A stretch of DNA of 64,000 bases from Pseudoalteromonas arctica A 37-1-2 (GCF_000238395.3 NZ_CP011026.1:1-64000), one strand, 5' to 3'. Shown: positions 18,330 through 27,186, counted from the first letter of the stretch. Program-made: numbers and translations. The notes: generated from the sequence alone by a model not told the origin.

Positions 18330-18351
18330 ATAGCACTTAGCTAAAAACAAA

Positions 18352-18381
18352 GACCGCAGTATTTATTACTGCGGCCTTTTT
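18352..18381 (+). terminator. Intrinsic terminator of the VOC gene
   Basis: Stem GACCGCAGTA / TACTGCGGCC followed by TTTTTGTTT, 22 bp after the stop codon. Confidence 0.87.
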
Positions 18382-18555
18382 GTTTCAGTTATAGAGTTTT
18401 TAAATACACTTCACCGTCTTCTTATTCTCTATAACTTGTTTTTGCTTAGCTTGTGCAGCATGTTTTGCCCTGAGTTGAAAATATTATCAACCTCGAGAAA
18501 AACACTACCAATCGAACTGTGTCCTAGTGAATTTATGAACGACATAATGTATTTG

Positions 18556-18936
18556 TCAGGAGCTTTTGCTCTTATCCACAAACAGGCTACATGTCAGTAC
18601 CGCTGAGATTAAAAAACAAAACATTACGCTTAATGTAAATAATATAAAGTTTTCATTTTTTGATATAGCTGCTCCTTTAAGGAGTATTTCACCGCTATTA
18701 AGTGCATCTACTCCTACATAGATCATCAACGGAATTACAAAAAATGCATTGCTGAGCTTAATAAGTAAGTCCTTTGATGAAAGACTTACTAATTGAGAAG
18801 CATTATGCTCTTCCTCGTCTCTATTTAATAGTTCGGCTTTTAATAGCTCAAAGCGTTCAGGGTACAAAGCCCTATCAATAGACGTGATAGCTTCTTGCAA
18901 TTCAGTAATAGAATATTCTGAATAATTTGGTTCCAT
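18556..18936 (-). CDS. Two-helix membrane protein of unknown function
   Basis: A 126-residue protein with an acidic amphipathic N-terminal part (YSITELQEAITSIDRALYPE, ending RFELLKAELLNR; a short motif seen at the start of many small membrane proteins) and two predicted membrane helices (about residues 62-80, NAFFVIPLMIYVGVDAL; and 98-118, FILFTLSVMFCFLISAVLTC). It lies 56 bp downstream of the TIR-like gene in the same direction and may be its partner, for example a membrane effector or anchor. That pairing is inference. The 18382-18555 stretch downstream holds no gene. Confidence 0.7.
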   Translation of the reverse strand: MEPNYSEYSITELQEAITSIDRALYPERFELLKAELLNRDEEEHNASQLVSLSSKDLLIKLSNAFFVIPLMIYVGVDALNSGEILLKGAAISKNENFILFTLSVMFCFLISAVLTCSLFVDKSKSS

Positions 18937-18992
18937 CTATTAAACCTTCTCCAGTGACTAGCGCCTGTGTAAGCGTTAGTCTTTGATACTTA

Positions 18993-19793
18993 TTAGAAAA
19001 ATGATTTTAAAGTGTAGCCACATTGAACTAACTCTTTTGCTACTTGGTTTTTCCATGCACCAGGATCATCAATAGTGACATATAAAACACCACTTATATC
19101 ATTTGGAGTTTCAAGAGCCCCTTTAACTAAAGGGCAGACATTTTCTCGACCAAGCTTCGCAATAAGGTAACCATGTTCAAACACTACATTTTGTCGTGCT
19201 CTATTTTTTGGAGGGTTTGGCTCTGTTATAGCTCTCCCTAAATCACATGGAGTATATAAAACAAGAGCAAAATCAGCATCATTTGAATAATGTTCAATTT
19301 TTTCAATAATTGTCATTCCTGCGTTAGCTTGCTCATGCAGGATAATAGCTTCTAAACCAAGTTGCTCGACAAAGCGACTTACTTCTTGTTTTACTTCGTT
19401 GTTATGTCCATGAACAATAAACACTTTCCGTTTGTTACGAGGAACTTCTTTAGCTGGAGGCACTGGTGTATTTGTAGTAGTTGGCATTACTCCCTGAGTT
19501 GGTTCCCCGAACTCCAATTGATCTAATATTGGTGTGAACTCACCAGATAAATACGTACGTCTTTCGGCGTAACTACTAAATTTTGGCTGAATAAACCCCC
19601 AAAATGAATCTAAATTACGGTGCTGTCGTAACCACTGAGGAAGCATTGGTGCAAGATTAGAATTACTCAGCAATTCAGAGCGTAATGCTTCAAATTCACC
19701 TGAGTCAGATGCAAGTCCAGTTGCTCTTGCAGTGAGCAAATTCAAAAGGTAGCTAACCTTATCGAAATCCGTTTCTAAAAATTCAATACTCAA
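18993..19793 (-). CDS. TIR-like nucleotide-binding protein (CAP12/Pycsar-effector TIR type)
   Basis: A 266-residue protein. The N-terminal ~105 residues are an uncharacterised helical region; a proline-rich linker follows (TTNTPVPPAKEVP); the C-terminal domain from about residue 121 is TIR-like: KRKVFIVHGHNNEVKQEVSRFV, a conserved EQANAGMTIIEKIEHYS, FALVLYTPCDLGR and the strongly conserved RARQNVVFEHGYLIAKLGR with the catalytic-type Glu. This Pfam group (PF10137) holds NAD-cleaving effectors of CBASS/Pycsar and stand-alone versions. No cyclase lies nearby, so it is a stand-alone or incomplete defence gene. A stress-signalling role is possible. Confidence 0.82.
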   Translation of the reverse strand: MSIEFLETDFDKVSYLLNLLTARATGLASDSGEFEALRSELLSNSNLAPMLPQWLRQHRNLDSFWGFIQPKFSSYAERRTYLSGEFTPILDQLEFGEPTQGVMPTTTNTPVPPAKEVPRNKRKVFIVHGHNNEVKQEVSRFVEQLGLEAIILHEQANAGMTIIEKIEHYSNDADFALVLYTPCDLGRAITEPNPPKNRARQNVVFEHGYLIAKLGRENVCPLVKGALETPNDISGVLYVTIDDPGAWKNQVAKELVQCGYTLKSFF

Positions 19794-20032
19794 TTAGATC
19801 TCCTATAATTCAATCTAGAACTTAAAAGCACAACAATTTTGCGTATATTCCTGCGGTTGTCACGCTCATTTTCTACTTTATACAGTTTTAACAAATTACC
19901 TAAGGCATTGCTATCAAAAGCTATTTAATATTTACAAGCAAAGTTAAGGCATATAAATGCGCGTTTCGCTCATTTCCTTGATTATGTAAGTAAGCAGCAG
20001 TTTGGCTGGCTTAATAGGTATTACAAGTATAT

Positions 20033-20051
20033 GATATTGATAATTATTTGC
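20033..20051 (+). promoter_or_regulatory. Fur box upstream of chaN
   Basis: GATATTGATAATTATTTGC matches the 19-bp Fur consensus at about 15 positions and sits just upstream of the chaN ribosome-binding site, predicting repression by iron. Confidence 0.65.
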
Positions 20052-20074
20052 ATTAAAGGGTTTTAAAGGTGTGT

Positions 20075-21007
20075 ATGAAAAAGTCTATGTTAACTCTGGC
20101 GTTAGTTATGGGTTTGAGTGGTTGTAGCACAACAGCCATGGTGCCTAATAAAAGCTCATCGCTTTATTACACTGCGCTTTATAATGCACAAGCAAAGCCT
20201 GTTAGCTCTGTATTATTAGAGCCCAAGTTATTAAATGCCGATGTGGTTTTAGTGGGTGAATTGCATACACATCCGGGCGTGCATTTATTTCAGACTGAGT
20301 TATTTGAGCAATTAAGCAAAAGTAATAAACGCACTGCGCTGTCGCTTGAGCAATTTAGCCGCGCGGATCAGCCTATTTTAAACCAGTATGTTAAAGGTGA
20401 AATTGGTGAGCAATACTTAATTGATAACACCCAAGCGTGGCCAAATTACAAAAGTGATTACCGTGCGCTGGTAGAGCTGGCAAAAACGAACAATAGCGAT
20501 GTAATAGCTGCAAATGCCCCTAAAAATATAGTCACCTGTATTGGCAGGCAAGGCATAAGTTACCTAAGTAAACTTGATGAAACACAGCAGAGCTATATTG
20601 CAGCCACTATTGATACATCCCCCAGTGATTATAAACAACGTTTTATGACCTCAATGCACCATGGCACGCCAAGTCAAAACGAAAATTATTATGCTGCGCA
20701 AGTTACCTGGGATGAAACCATGGGGGAGTCTATCGTTAACTATTTAAATAATCATAAAGATGCGCAGGTAATGCATATAGCGGGCGATTTTCATGTGAAA
20801 AATGGCGAAGGTATAGCGCGCGTTATTAAGCGTTTAGCGCCAGAGCTAAATGTTGTGTGGATATCGCCGGTTACAAGTGTGCAAGCTAACCAAACAGGGT
20901 ATCAGTTGCAAGTTAACCCTTTGCCACCCCGTTATGTACAAACACAGCATCAGCAAGCCGCTTTTAAAGCTTTAGCTAAACGAGGCGATCAAACAGTTTG
21001 CTTATAA
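20075..21007 (+). CDS. chaN: ChaN family heme-binding lipoprotein
   Basis: Outer-membrane or periplasmic lipoprotein of the ChaN/PhuW family (PF04187), which binds heme at a dimer interface in Campylobacter. The signal peptide ends in a lipobox LSGC (Cys17 from this start). The family core is clear: DVVLVGELHTHPGVHLFQTEL, SLEQFSRADQPIL, and HIAGDFHVKNGEGIARVI. The start was placed at ATG 20075 because AAAGG lies 5 nt upstream; GTG 20069 is an alternative. A Fur box lies in front and the gene adjoins the heme-uptake cluster, with which it converges. Confidence 0.88.
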   Translation: MKKSMLTLALVMGLSGCSTTAMVPNKSSSLYYTALYNAQAKPVSSVLLEPKLLNADVVLVGELHTHPGVHLFQTELFEQLSKSNKRTALSLEQFSRADQPILNQYVKGEIGEQYLIDNTQAWPNYKSDYRALVELAKTNNSDVIAANAPKNIVTCIGRQGISYLSKLDETQQSYIAATIDTSPSDYKQRFMTSMHHGTPSQNENYYAAQVTWDETMGESIVNYLNNHKDAQVMHIAGDFHVKNGEGIARVIKRLAPELNVVWISPVTSVQANQTGYQLQVNPLPPRYVQTQHQQAAFKALAKRGDQTVCL

Positions 21008-21008
21008 A

Positions 21009-21064
21009 ATGACGACATAGTTGGTGAATTTCTTAACCAGAGCTCAGGTTAACTATGTCGTCAT
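21009..21064. terminator. Bidirectional terminator between chaN and hugZ
   Basis: A perfect 14-bp inverted repeat, ATGACGACATAGTT (21009-21022) and AACTATGTCGTCAT (21051-21064), with a nested TTAACC/GGTTAA, lies in the 66-bp gap between convergent genes. Confidence 0.75.
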
Positions 21065-21073
21065 GTATTTAGT

Positions 21074-21793
21074 TTAGTTATTGCGTGCTTGATTGGTTAG
21101 CGCAACCAGCGTTTTACGAACCTCTAACGGGCTGTTGCACTGGGTATTAAAGTTAATAAAGTAATTACGCTTTTGGCTTTGTATATAAAAACCAGTGGGT
21201 AATAAACCGCTCATTATTGGGGTGTTATCAGCTACGCTGTAGTGCTGCATTAATATGAGCGACATAGCATCTTGATGGTCGTCGTTCATGTGGCTTATCA
21301 TGCTTTGCTGCTGGTTTTCATCCCAGTTTTTTGCCTCATCCTGCCATTCGTTTTGCTCAAGCCAAAATATTTTGCCAAAGCCACCAATGTAACGCACTCG
21401 AATTACGTCTAATTGCCATAATTGAAAGTCGTGCGCATTGCGATAGCTAGCAGCTTCGGGGTATAGGGCAATATAGTTATCAAGTAAAGTGTGTGCTTGC
21501 TCACTTGGCACAACAGAGCCATCACCTACGAGCGTTACGCGGCCGTGCTCGTTTTGATCGCCACTGTCGGCGGCATCAAATACGGTAAGGCTTATACGTG
21601 AGTCGTGCTTTAGATTTTTAGTGTGCTGGGCTATATCGCTAATAAAAAAGTAAACACGGCCTTGTTCGTCGCACATATAGGGGGTTACTGAGCCAAACGG
21701 GTAGCCGCGTAAATTATTCGAAATAGTCGACATGACACCCGCATTGGTTTTGTAAACCAAGGTGCGTGAATCGTTTAATGCTTGCTCTCTCAT
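21074..21793 (-). CDS. hugZ: HugZ/HutZ family heme utilization protein
   Basis: A 239-residue heme-degrading or heme-storage protein of the split-barrel FMN-binding-like fold. The N-terminal pyridoxamine-phosphate-oxidase-like domain (about 1-145) has the STISNNLRGYPFGSVTPYMCDEQGRVYFFISDIAQHTKN pattern; the C-terminal DUF2470 domain starts MISHMNDDHQDAMSLI with the conserved heme-contacting histidines. Its start overlaps the end of hmuV by 4 bp (ATGA), so it is translationally coupled as the last gene of the hmuTUV operon. Probable role: release iron from imported heme in the cytoplasm. Confidence 0.92.
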   Translation of the reverse strand: MREQALNDSRTLVYKTNAGVMSTISNNLRGYPFGSVTPYMCDEQGRVYFFISDIAQHTKNLKHDSRISLTVFDAADSGDQNEHGRVTLVGDGSVVPSEQAHTLLDNYIALYPEAASYRNAHDFQLWQLDVIRVRYIGGFGKIFWLEQNEWQDEAKNWDENQQQSMISHMNDDHQDAMSLILMQHYSVADNTPIMSGLLPTGFYIQSQKRNYFINFNTQCNSPLEVRKTLVALTNQARNN

Positions 21794-22578
21794 AAAAACT
21801 CCTGACGTTGAGAAAAAACCATGGGTGCATCGTTATAAGGATGAGGATTTACGTGCAGTTTCATGGCGTACATTTGTTGTAAGTTTTGTTCTGTTAATAC
21901 GGTGTTTATAAGCCCACTTTGCAACACTTTTTTGTTGTGCAGTAAAATAGCATCGGTTGCATACAGGCTGGCTAAATTTAGATCGTGTATTGCAATAATG
22001 GCGCTGTTGCCTTGTTCTACAAAGGTTTTAACGCAGCTGAGCAAAGCATGTTGGTGGCGCATATCAAGTGCTGATGTAGGCTCGTCGAGTAGCATTAGTT
22101 TTGGCTCGGCCGATTGTGTAAAGGCATCGAGCTGCGCTAAAGTACGCGCCATATGCACTCGTTGTTGCTCTCCGCCCGAAAGCGCACTTACGCGGCGAGT
22201 TAAATACTGGTTTAAATCCATAATAGCGGCGTATTTATGTACTTTTTCGCTTTGCATTTTTAATGACTCTACATACGGATAGCGACCCATTGCAATAAGC
22301 TCAAATACATTAAAATCAAACCCTACGTGGTTAGCTTGCATCATAACTGCGCGCTGTGTGGCTAGGCGTTTTTTAGCGTGAGAGGCCAGCGGCTTAGCAT
22401 TAAAAAGTACACTGCCTGTAAAGGCGTGCATACCTGCTAAGGTATGCAGCAAGGTAGATTTACCTGCGCCATTTTCACCAAGTAGTGCTACAAGTTGCCC
22501 TTGTTTAGCGCTGCCATTAATAGCGTTTAAAACGCTGTGATTATCAAAGCCAACGCTTAGGTTGTTAAACGTGATCAT
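21790..22578 (-). CDS. hmuV: Heme ABC transporter ATP-binding protein
   Basis: ATPase of the heme importer. It shows Walker A GENGAGKST around residue 36, signature LSGGEQQR, Walker B LMLLDEPTSALD and the switch His in IIAIHDLNLA. About 262 residues, normal for HmuV. The start is taken at 22578 (MITFNNLS), which overlaps the hmuU stop; 22584 is possible. It forms a complex with HmuU and receives heme from HmuT. Confidence 0.93.
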   Translation of the reverse strand: MITFNNLSVGFDNHSVLNAINGSAKQGQLVALLGENGAGKSTLLHTLAGMHAFTGSVLFNAKPLASHAKKRLATQRAVMMQANHVGFDFNVFELIAMGRYPYVESLKMQSEKVHKYAAIMDLNQYLTRRVSALSGGEQQRVHMARTLAQLDAFTQSAEPKLMLLDEPTSALDMRHQHALLSCVKTFVEQGNSAIIAIHDLNLASLYATDAILLHNKKVLQSGLINTVLTEQNLQQMYAMKLHVNPHPYNDAPMVFSQRQEFL

Positions 22579-23627
22579 GACCAACCTCGCTTATTTTTCA
22601 CTATTAAATAAATAAACAATGGCGCACCCAATAGCGCGGTAATAATGCCAATGGGCAGCTCTGATGGCATGATCACAATACGTGCTAGCCAGTCAGAAAG
22701 TAGCAATACCACTACGCCAATTAGCATACAAAGCGGCAGCATATTACGTAAATGCGGCCCCACCATTAAGCGGGCAATATGCGGGACTACCAAGCCAACA
22801 AACCCTATTAAACCGGTAAGCGCTACAACCGCACCTACCCCTAATGCAACGAGTATAATGACATACAATTTAAGCTTATTGGTGTCTACTCCTAAGTACT
22901 GAGCTTGTGACTCGCCAATAAGGAGTAAGTTCATGGGGTTTTTTAACCGCCACAGGCCAATTAGGCTGATAAACAGTAACGGCGCAGCTTGAATAATCGT
23001 GCTCCAGCTTGCTCCGCCTAATGAGCCCATGGTCCAATAATTTATTAATCGTAGTGCGCTATCGTCGGCAAAAAAACTCAGTAGCCCAATAACAGCGAAT
23101 GCTAACGCGTTAATAGCGACTCCTACCAATATAAGTGTGGTGATATTAATTTGCCCCTGCTGCTTGGCAATAAAATATACCAGCGAGGTAACACCAAGCG
23201 CCCCTAAAAACGACGCATAAGGTAAATACAACTGAGCGTTAAAATTAAACTGCGCGCTAAGTGCAATAAACGCCACTGCAACCATTGCCGCACCTGCACT
23301 AATGCCAATAATAGATGGGTCTGCCAGCGGGTTACGGCAAAGCGCTTGGGTTGCCGCCCCTGTTTGGGCAAGTACCAACCCTACTAATACAGCAAGCACA
23401 AAACGCGGCAAACGTATTTGCATTACGACATTTATTTGCAGTGCATCAAACTGATTAAAGTACTCGGGCGCAAGCCAAGCAATAGCTAAACGCCAATCCC
23501 ATCCTGCTGGGCCGTACCCAATGCTTAGTAGCGTCAAAGCAAAAATACAAACAGAGGCTAATAGCATCCATTTATGAGTTTGGCTAAGTGTTATAGGCAC
23601 AAAGCGGCTCAATGTTAGGGTGTTCAT
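22575..23627 (-). CDS. hmuU: Heme ABC transporter permease
   Basis: FecCD/BtuC-type permease of 350 residues with about nine to ten membrane helices. Family markers: QIRLPRFVLAVLVGLVLAQTG, ALCRNPLADPSIIGISAGAAM and GLIGFVGLVVPHIARLMVG. It overlaps both neighbours by a few bases (hmuT ends at 23624, hmuV begins at 22578), a tight operon. Confidence 0.94.
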   Translation of the reverse strand: MNTLTLSRFVPITLSQTHKWMLLASVCIFALTLLSIGYGPAGWDWRLAIAWLAPEYFNQFDALQINVVMQIRLPRFVLAVLVGLVLAQTGAATQALCRNPLADPSIIGISAGAAMVAVAFIALSAQFNFNAQLYLPYASFLGALGVTSLVYFIAKQQGQINITTLILVGVAINALAFAVIGLLSFFADDSALRLINYWTMGSLGGASWSTIIQAAPLLFISLIGLWRLKNPMNLLLIGESQAQYLGVDTNKLKLYVIILVALGVGAVVALTGLIGFVGLVVPHIARLMVGPHLRNMLPLCMLIGVVVLLLSDWLARIVIMPSELPIGIITALLGAPLFIYLIVKNKRGWS

Positions 23628-24433
23628 AAGCGGGTTTTATACTCGTTAAGCTCATTAATTGCTGTGGCAATACGTGGCGACATGCCAAGCGAAAGCAGGC
23701 TATCCATAACAAGTAAGTTACAGCTTTGCGCAGCTTTTAATAAGCGTAGGTTCGGTTGCTTACAAAAAGCCTGCTTGCCGCCAATGCTTTGTACAACATG
23801 CTTTGGCGCAACTAAAAAGTCAGGCTGATTTACAGCAAGTACTTCGGTATTAATTACTTTAAAGCCTGAATGTGTAGCGCCTATATTAGTAATGCCCGCA
23901 TAGCTAAATAATAAATTAGGGACGGTTTCTTGCCCTGCGGCAACAAGCCCGCGCTCATTAGCTGAGAGTAAAAATAGCGCATTGTGTGTCTGCGCTTTTG
24001 CTTTTTCAGGTAATGAGTCTGTAATGTGCGTAATAAGTGATTGCGCTTCTTGCTTGGCGTTTAAATCGGTACCAAGGCGTTTAATTAGCTCAAGTAGCTC
24101 ATTAACTGAGGTGGGCTTTTTATAATGAATTAGTTTAACCCCAGTTGCCTCAATTTGTTTAAGTGCTTGGCTTCGCCCTGCGCCTTCAAGCGCTAATAAG
24201 GTGGTTGGGCGCATAGAAAGCACGCCTTCTGCCGCTAAATCGCGGTAATAACCCACTTGTGGTAATTGCGTAGCTTGCTGCGGGTACATACTAGATTGAT
24301 CAACTGCTACAAGGGTACTTTGTTTGCCCAGTGCATAAATTATTTCTGTAAGGGTGCCGCCAGCACTAATAACGCGCTCCTGTGCAAGTGCAGGTTGAGC
24401 GACTAAAGCAAACAATATAAATAGGTATTTCAT
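23624..24433 (-). CDS. hmuT: Periplasmic heme-binding protein
   Basis: A 269-residue substrate-binding protein of the heme ABC importer. Signal peptide MKYLFILFALVAQPALA (cleavage near residue 17). The mature start ERVISAGGTLTEIIYALG and the conserved Tyr-containing ...VGYYRDLAAEGVLSMRPTTLLA match HmuT, where Tyr binds heme iron. GGAG lies 6 nt before ATG 24433. It is divergent from the TonB receptor gene, with Fur boxes in the shared 140-bp region. Confidence 0.93.
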   Translation of the reverse strand: MKYLFILFALVAQPALAQERVISAGGTLTEIIYALGKQSTLVAVDQSSMYPQQATQLPQVGYYRDLAAEGVLSMRPTTLLALEGAGRSQALKQIEATGVKLIHYKKPTSVNELLELIKRLGTDLNAKQEAQSLITHITDSLPEKAKAQTHNALFLLSANERGLVAAGQETVPNLLFSYAGITNIGATHSGFKVINTEVLAVNQPDFLVAPKHVVQSIGGKQAFCKQPNLRLLKAAQSCNLLVMDSLLSLGMSPRIATAINELNEYKTRL

Positions 24434-24484
24434 TACAAACTCCGGCTTTTATTTTTCGGCTATTATAACTAGTTAAATCTAAAT

Positions 24485-24503
24485 GAAAATGATTATCATA
24501 ATT
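24485..24503. promoter_or_regulatory. Fur box (hmuT side)
   Basis: GAAAATGATTATCATAATT matches about 15 of 19 Fur consensus positions, 52 bp before the hmuT start. Confidence 0.75.
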
Positions 24504-24544
24504 AATTGATCTTAATTTGACTTAGTTGTAACATTCTCGCCATA

Positions 24545-24563
24545 AATAATAACTATTATCATT
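24545..24563. promoter_or_regulatory. Fur box (receptor side)
   Basis: AATAATAACTATTATCATT lies directly before the receptor's GGAG ribosome-binding site. With the box at 24485 it would let Fur control both divergent units. Confidence 0.65.
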
Positions 24564-24573
24564 TGGAGTTAAA

Positions 24574-26655
24574 GTGAACCCCTCTACATTTAAATTTACT
24601 GCTATAGCAACCTTATTACTCGGATCGGGCACTGCATTTGCCGAAAACATAATTGACGATCATATTGTTGTGAGTGGCTCGCGCTTTGAACAAAAGCTTA
24701 AAGATGTAACAGGCTCAGTTACTGTTATTACCGAGCAAGATATAGAGCGCCAGCTAGCTGTAGATTTACAAACCATGTTTAAATACGATTCAAGCATTGC
24801 AACCACAGGCAGTGGCGCAGGCGCGCAAACACTCACCGTACGTGGTGTTGGTGGTAACCGTGTTGTATTTATAAAAGATGGCCGACGCACCAACGATGGT
24901 TATGCAGGCGGAGGGGGCTATTTAGTTGGCCGCAATTACTTTGATGTAGCAGGCGTAAAACAAGTAGAAGTAGCCAAAGGTGCTGCATCGTCTTTATATG
25001 GCTCTGACGCACTCGGTGGCATTGTGGTTATAACCACTAAAGATCCAAGCGATTATTTAAAAAATAACAGCAGCTATGTAAAAATGGCACTGGGGTATCA
25101 AGGTCAAAGTAACCAAATTGCTGCTGATATTACCGGTGCAAAAGACTTAGGCGACTTTGCAGTAAGCGCAGTTTATAGCCATCGCGACAGCGAAGAAGTA
25201 CAAAACTACGACGAAAACTTACCCGGTTATGATGCAAAGTCGGACGCTTTAATAGTTAAATTTGAGCAACAGCTTGATGAAAAACGCACACTTAAATACA
25301 CCCTTGATTATTTTAATCAAACGACTGAGCAAGTAATAACCCCCGCGGTTCAAGAAACCGATGAAGACGACACGAGTTGGTCACTGGCGCTAGATTACCA
25401 TTCAGAGGTAGCTACAGCTGCGTTTGATAAATGGTACGGGCAAGTGTCTTATAGTAGTTACGAGCAACAAAGTGATGCAATTAGTGGCGCAAGCACCTAC
25501 ACCGATTATAACGACTATCGTTTTGAGCAAAATATTTTAGGTTTAAAAGCGGTATTTAATAAAGGATTTAACGCAGAGAGTGCCAATCACGAAGTGGTAT
25601 ACGGAGTTGATATCGATTTATACGACACCACCCGCCCTCGTTTTAAAACACGTATTTTAGCCGATGGCACCGTTGATTTTACCGATCAAAAACAAAAAGC
25701 ATTTCCCGGAGCTGATACCTCTTTAATTGGCGCTTATGTGCAAGACAGTATTTCGTTTAATAACAGCGCGTGGTCGGTTATTGCAGGTGTGCGATACGAT
25801 TACTACACCCTAGAGGCTAAAAGTGATGAGTTATACGCCGATGCACAGCTTGATGATATTACCGAGTCTGCCTTTTCGCCTAAGCTAGGTGTTATATACC
25901 AAGTGGATGATAACTTATCGTTGTACGGGCAATACGTACGAGGCTTTAAAATACCACCACACGACCAAGCCTATCAAAGCCACGGCGTTGAGCCGTTTTA
26001 TCAAATATTACCAAACGCCGATTTAGACCCTGAAAGCAGTGATTCGTTTGAGCTTGGGCTAAGATACGCCAGCAGCGATATTAGCGTAAACTTAAGTGCT
26101 TTTTATGCAGCATTCGATGATTTTATTGAAACCGCCGTAGTGGGTGTTGAGCCAACGTACATTCCTGGCGTAAACAAAACTTTGTATCAATATCAAAATA
26201 TTAGCGAAACACAAATAAGCGGTGTAGAAGTCGGAATTGCCATGTATGTCGCTGAAAATATACTACTTGAGGCAAACGTAGCCTACGTTGATGGTGAAAA
26301 CAAAGAAACTGATCAGCCACTTACCAGCATTAGCCCGTTAAATGGCTCAATATTGTTAAGTACAGAGCTGGGTAATATTAACTGGACCGCTGCGTTGCGT
26401 TTAGCTAAATCGCAATCGGATGTAGTACTTGATGCAAACGATGATAAAACTACGCAAGGGCATGGCTACGGCGTTGTTGATTTATACGCAAACTACGAAT
26501 GGCAAGCGTGGCAGCTAAATGTAGGGATACTTAACTTGTTCGATAAAGAATATGTACCTTTTGAGTTGATTGCAGGTCAATCGCAAAGTGCTGATTTTAG
26601 CCAATACACCCAACCTGGGCGTAACTTTTCAGCAAGGGTTAGCTATCAGTTTTAA
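24574..26655 (+). CDS. TonB-dependent heme/hemoglobin receptor
   Basis: Outer-membrane receptor of 693 residues. Signal peptide MNPSTFKFTAIATLLLGSGTAFA, then the plug domain (about 45-160, VTGSVTVITEQDIERQL through GSDALGGIVVITTKDP), then a 22-strand barrel ending ARVSYQF with the terminal Phe. A heme-receptor region is recognisable: YVRGFKIPPHDQAYQSHG followed by PNADLDPESSDSFELGLRY, equivalent to the FRAP/NPNL region with its His. It starts at GTG 24574 with GGAG 5 nt upstream; no better ATG exists. Divergent hmuTUV makes the heme assignment strong. The name hutA/hugA would fit, but the exact orthologue was not checked. Confidence 0.9.
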   Translation: MNPSTFKFTAIATLLLGSGTAFAENIIDDHIVVSGSRFEQKLKDVTGSVTVITEQDIERQLAVDLQTMFKYDSSIATTGSGAGAQTLTVRGVGGNRVVFIKDGRRTNDGYAGGGGYLVGRNYFDVAGVKQVEVAKGAASSLYGSDALGGIVVITTKDPSDYLKNNSSYVKMALGYQGQSNQIAADITGAKDLGDFAVSAVYSHRDSEEVQNYDENLPGYDAKSDALIVKFEQQLDEKRTLKYTLDYFNQTTEQVITPAVQETDEDDTSWSLALDYHSEVATAAFDKWYGQVSYSSYEQQSDAISGASTYTDYNDYRFEQNILGLKAVFNKGFNAESANHEVVYGVDIDLYDTTRPRFKTRILADGTVDFTDQKQKAFPGADTSLIGAYVQDSISFNNSAWSVIAGVRYDYYTLEAKSDELYADAQLDDITESAFSPKLGVIYQVDDNLSLYGQYVRGFKIPPHDQAYQSHGVEPFYQILPNADLDPESSDSFELGLRYASSDISVNLSAFYAAFDDFIETAVVGVEPTYIPGVNKTLYQYQNISETQISGVEVGIAMYVAENILLEANVAYVDGENKETDQPLTSISPLNGSILLSTELGNINWTAALRLAKSQSDVVLDANDDKTTQGHGYGVVDLYANYEWQAWQLNVGILNLFDKEYVPFELIAGQSQSADFSQYTQPGRNFSARVSYQF

Positions 26656-26677
26656 TTAGGGCTAAACAAATGGCAAT

Positions 26678-26705
26678 AAACGCTGCATGGGTATGCAGCG
26701 TTTGC
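26678..26705 (+). terminator. Terminator of the heme receptor gene
   Basis: Stem AAACGCTGCAT / ATGCAGCGTTT with a 4-nt loop, 22 bp after the stop codon. The T-run is short. Confidence 0.65.
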
Positions 26706-26769
26706 CTGCCACATATTTACTCAAGTCAAATTACTTAATGGTGAGTATATTCAGGTAAAGGGTTTTTAA

Positions 26770-26976
26770 ATAGCTGGGGCGTTTTTAAAACATGCCGTTA
26801 GTTTACTTGCAAGCGTTGTATTTATTGCGCTGTCGCACTCTAATTCCCCGTTATACTTCCCCCTAGTAAGCGGCACTAAGCTTAACGATTACTTTGTATT
26901 TTATGAATTACCAAGCCTTGTTGCTGCGTTAGTTTTACTAATGAAAATGCATTTTTTGTGTTTTATTTGTCGTTAG
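26770..26976 (+). pseudogene. Hydrophobic frame without start (possible remnant)
   Basis: An open frame of 68 residues containing KHAVSLLASVVFIALSHSNS and FYELPSLVAALVLLMKM, flanked by stops and with no usable start codon until near its end. It reads like a membrane-protein fragment of unknown family, just upstream of a decayed LysR gene. Weak evidence. Confidence 0.3.
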
Positions 26977-27009
26977 CTTTTCAACATATAACGGATTTTA
27001 AAAGGTTAG

Positions 27010-27186
27010 TTTGGTAGTAAAACTGCTTTGGCATTAGCGTATTTACCAAATTTTGTGATTGACGATTTAGGGCTTACAAAAATAACTGTAAAGGGGGTTA
27101 ACAGTCACTATAGCAAAGGCATAGCAATGATTTACAAGCCATCAAAAGCAGATGGCTGGCTTAATAAACTCATGCACTCTGTGTAA
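27010..27186 (+). pseudogene. LysR regulator remnant (C-terminal fragment)
   Basis: The frame reads KTALALAYLPNFVIDDLGL, KITVKGVNSHYS, and MIYKPSKADGWLNKLMHSV-stop, which is the usual C-terminal end of a LysR effector domain (the LALAYLP...F strand and the YKPSKADGWLNKL tail). It is cut by a stop just upstream and lacks the HTH and most of the effector domain. One dispersed palindrome (27086-27104) lies within it. Confidence 0.6.
27086..27104 (-). repeat. Dispersed palindrome TGTAAA-N5-TTTACA (copy 4)
   Basis: CTGTAAAGGGGGTTAACAG, in the LysR remnant. One arm base differs from the consensus. The G-run is on the + strand. Confidence 0.65.

Noticed and set aside
18571..18580. TTATCCACA as a DnaA box.
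   Set aside because: A lone match inside a coding region with no neighbouring boxes is expected by chance.
21863..22282. A 139-codon frame opposite hmuV, and similar frames such as 53738-54049 opposite sbcC.
   Set aside because: They mirror codon bias of the real gene on the other strand, have Cys/Ser-rich unlikely proteins, and no ribosome-binding sites.
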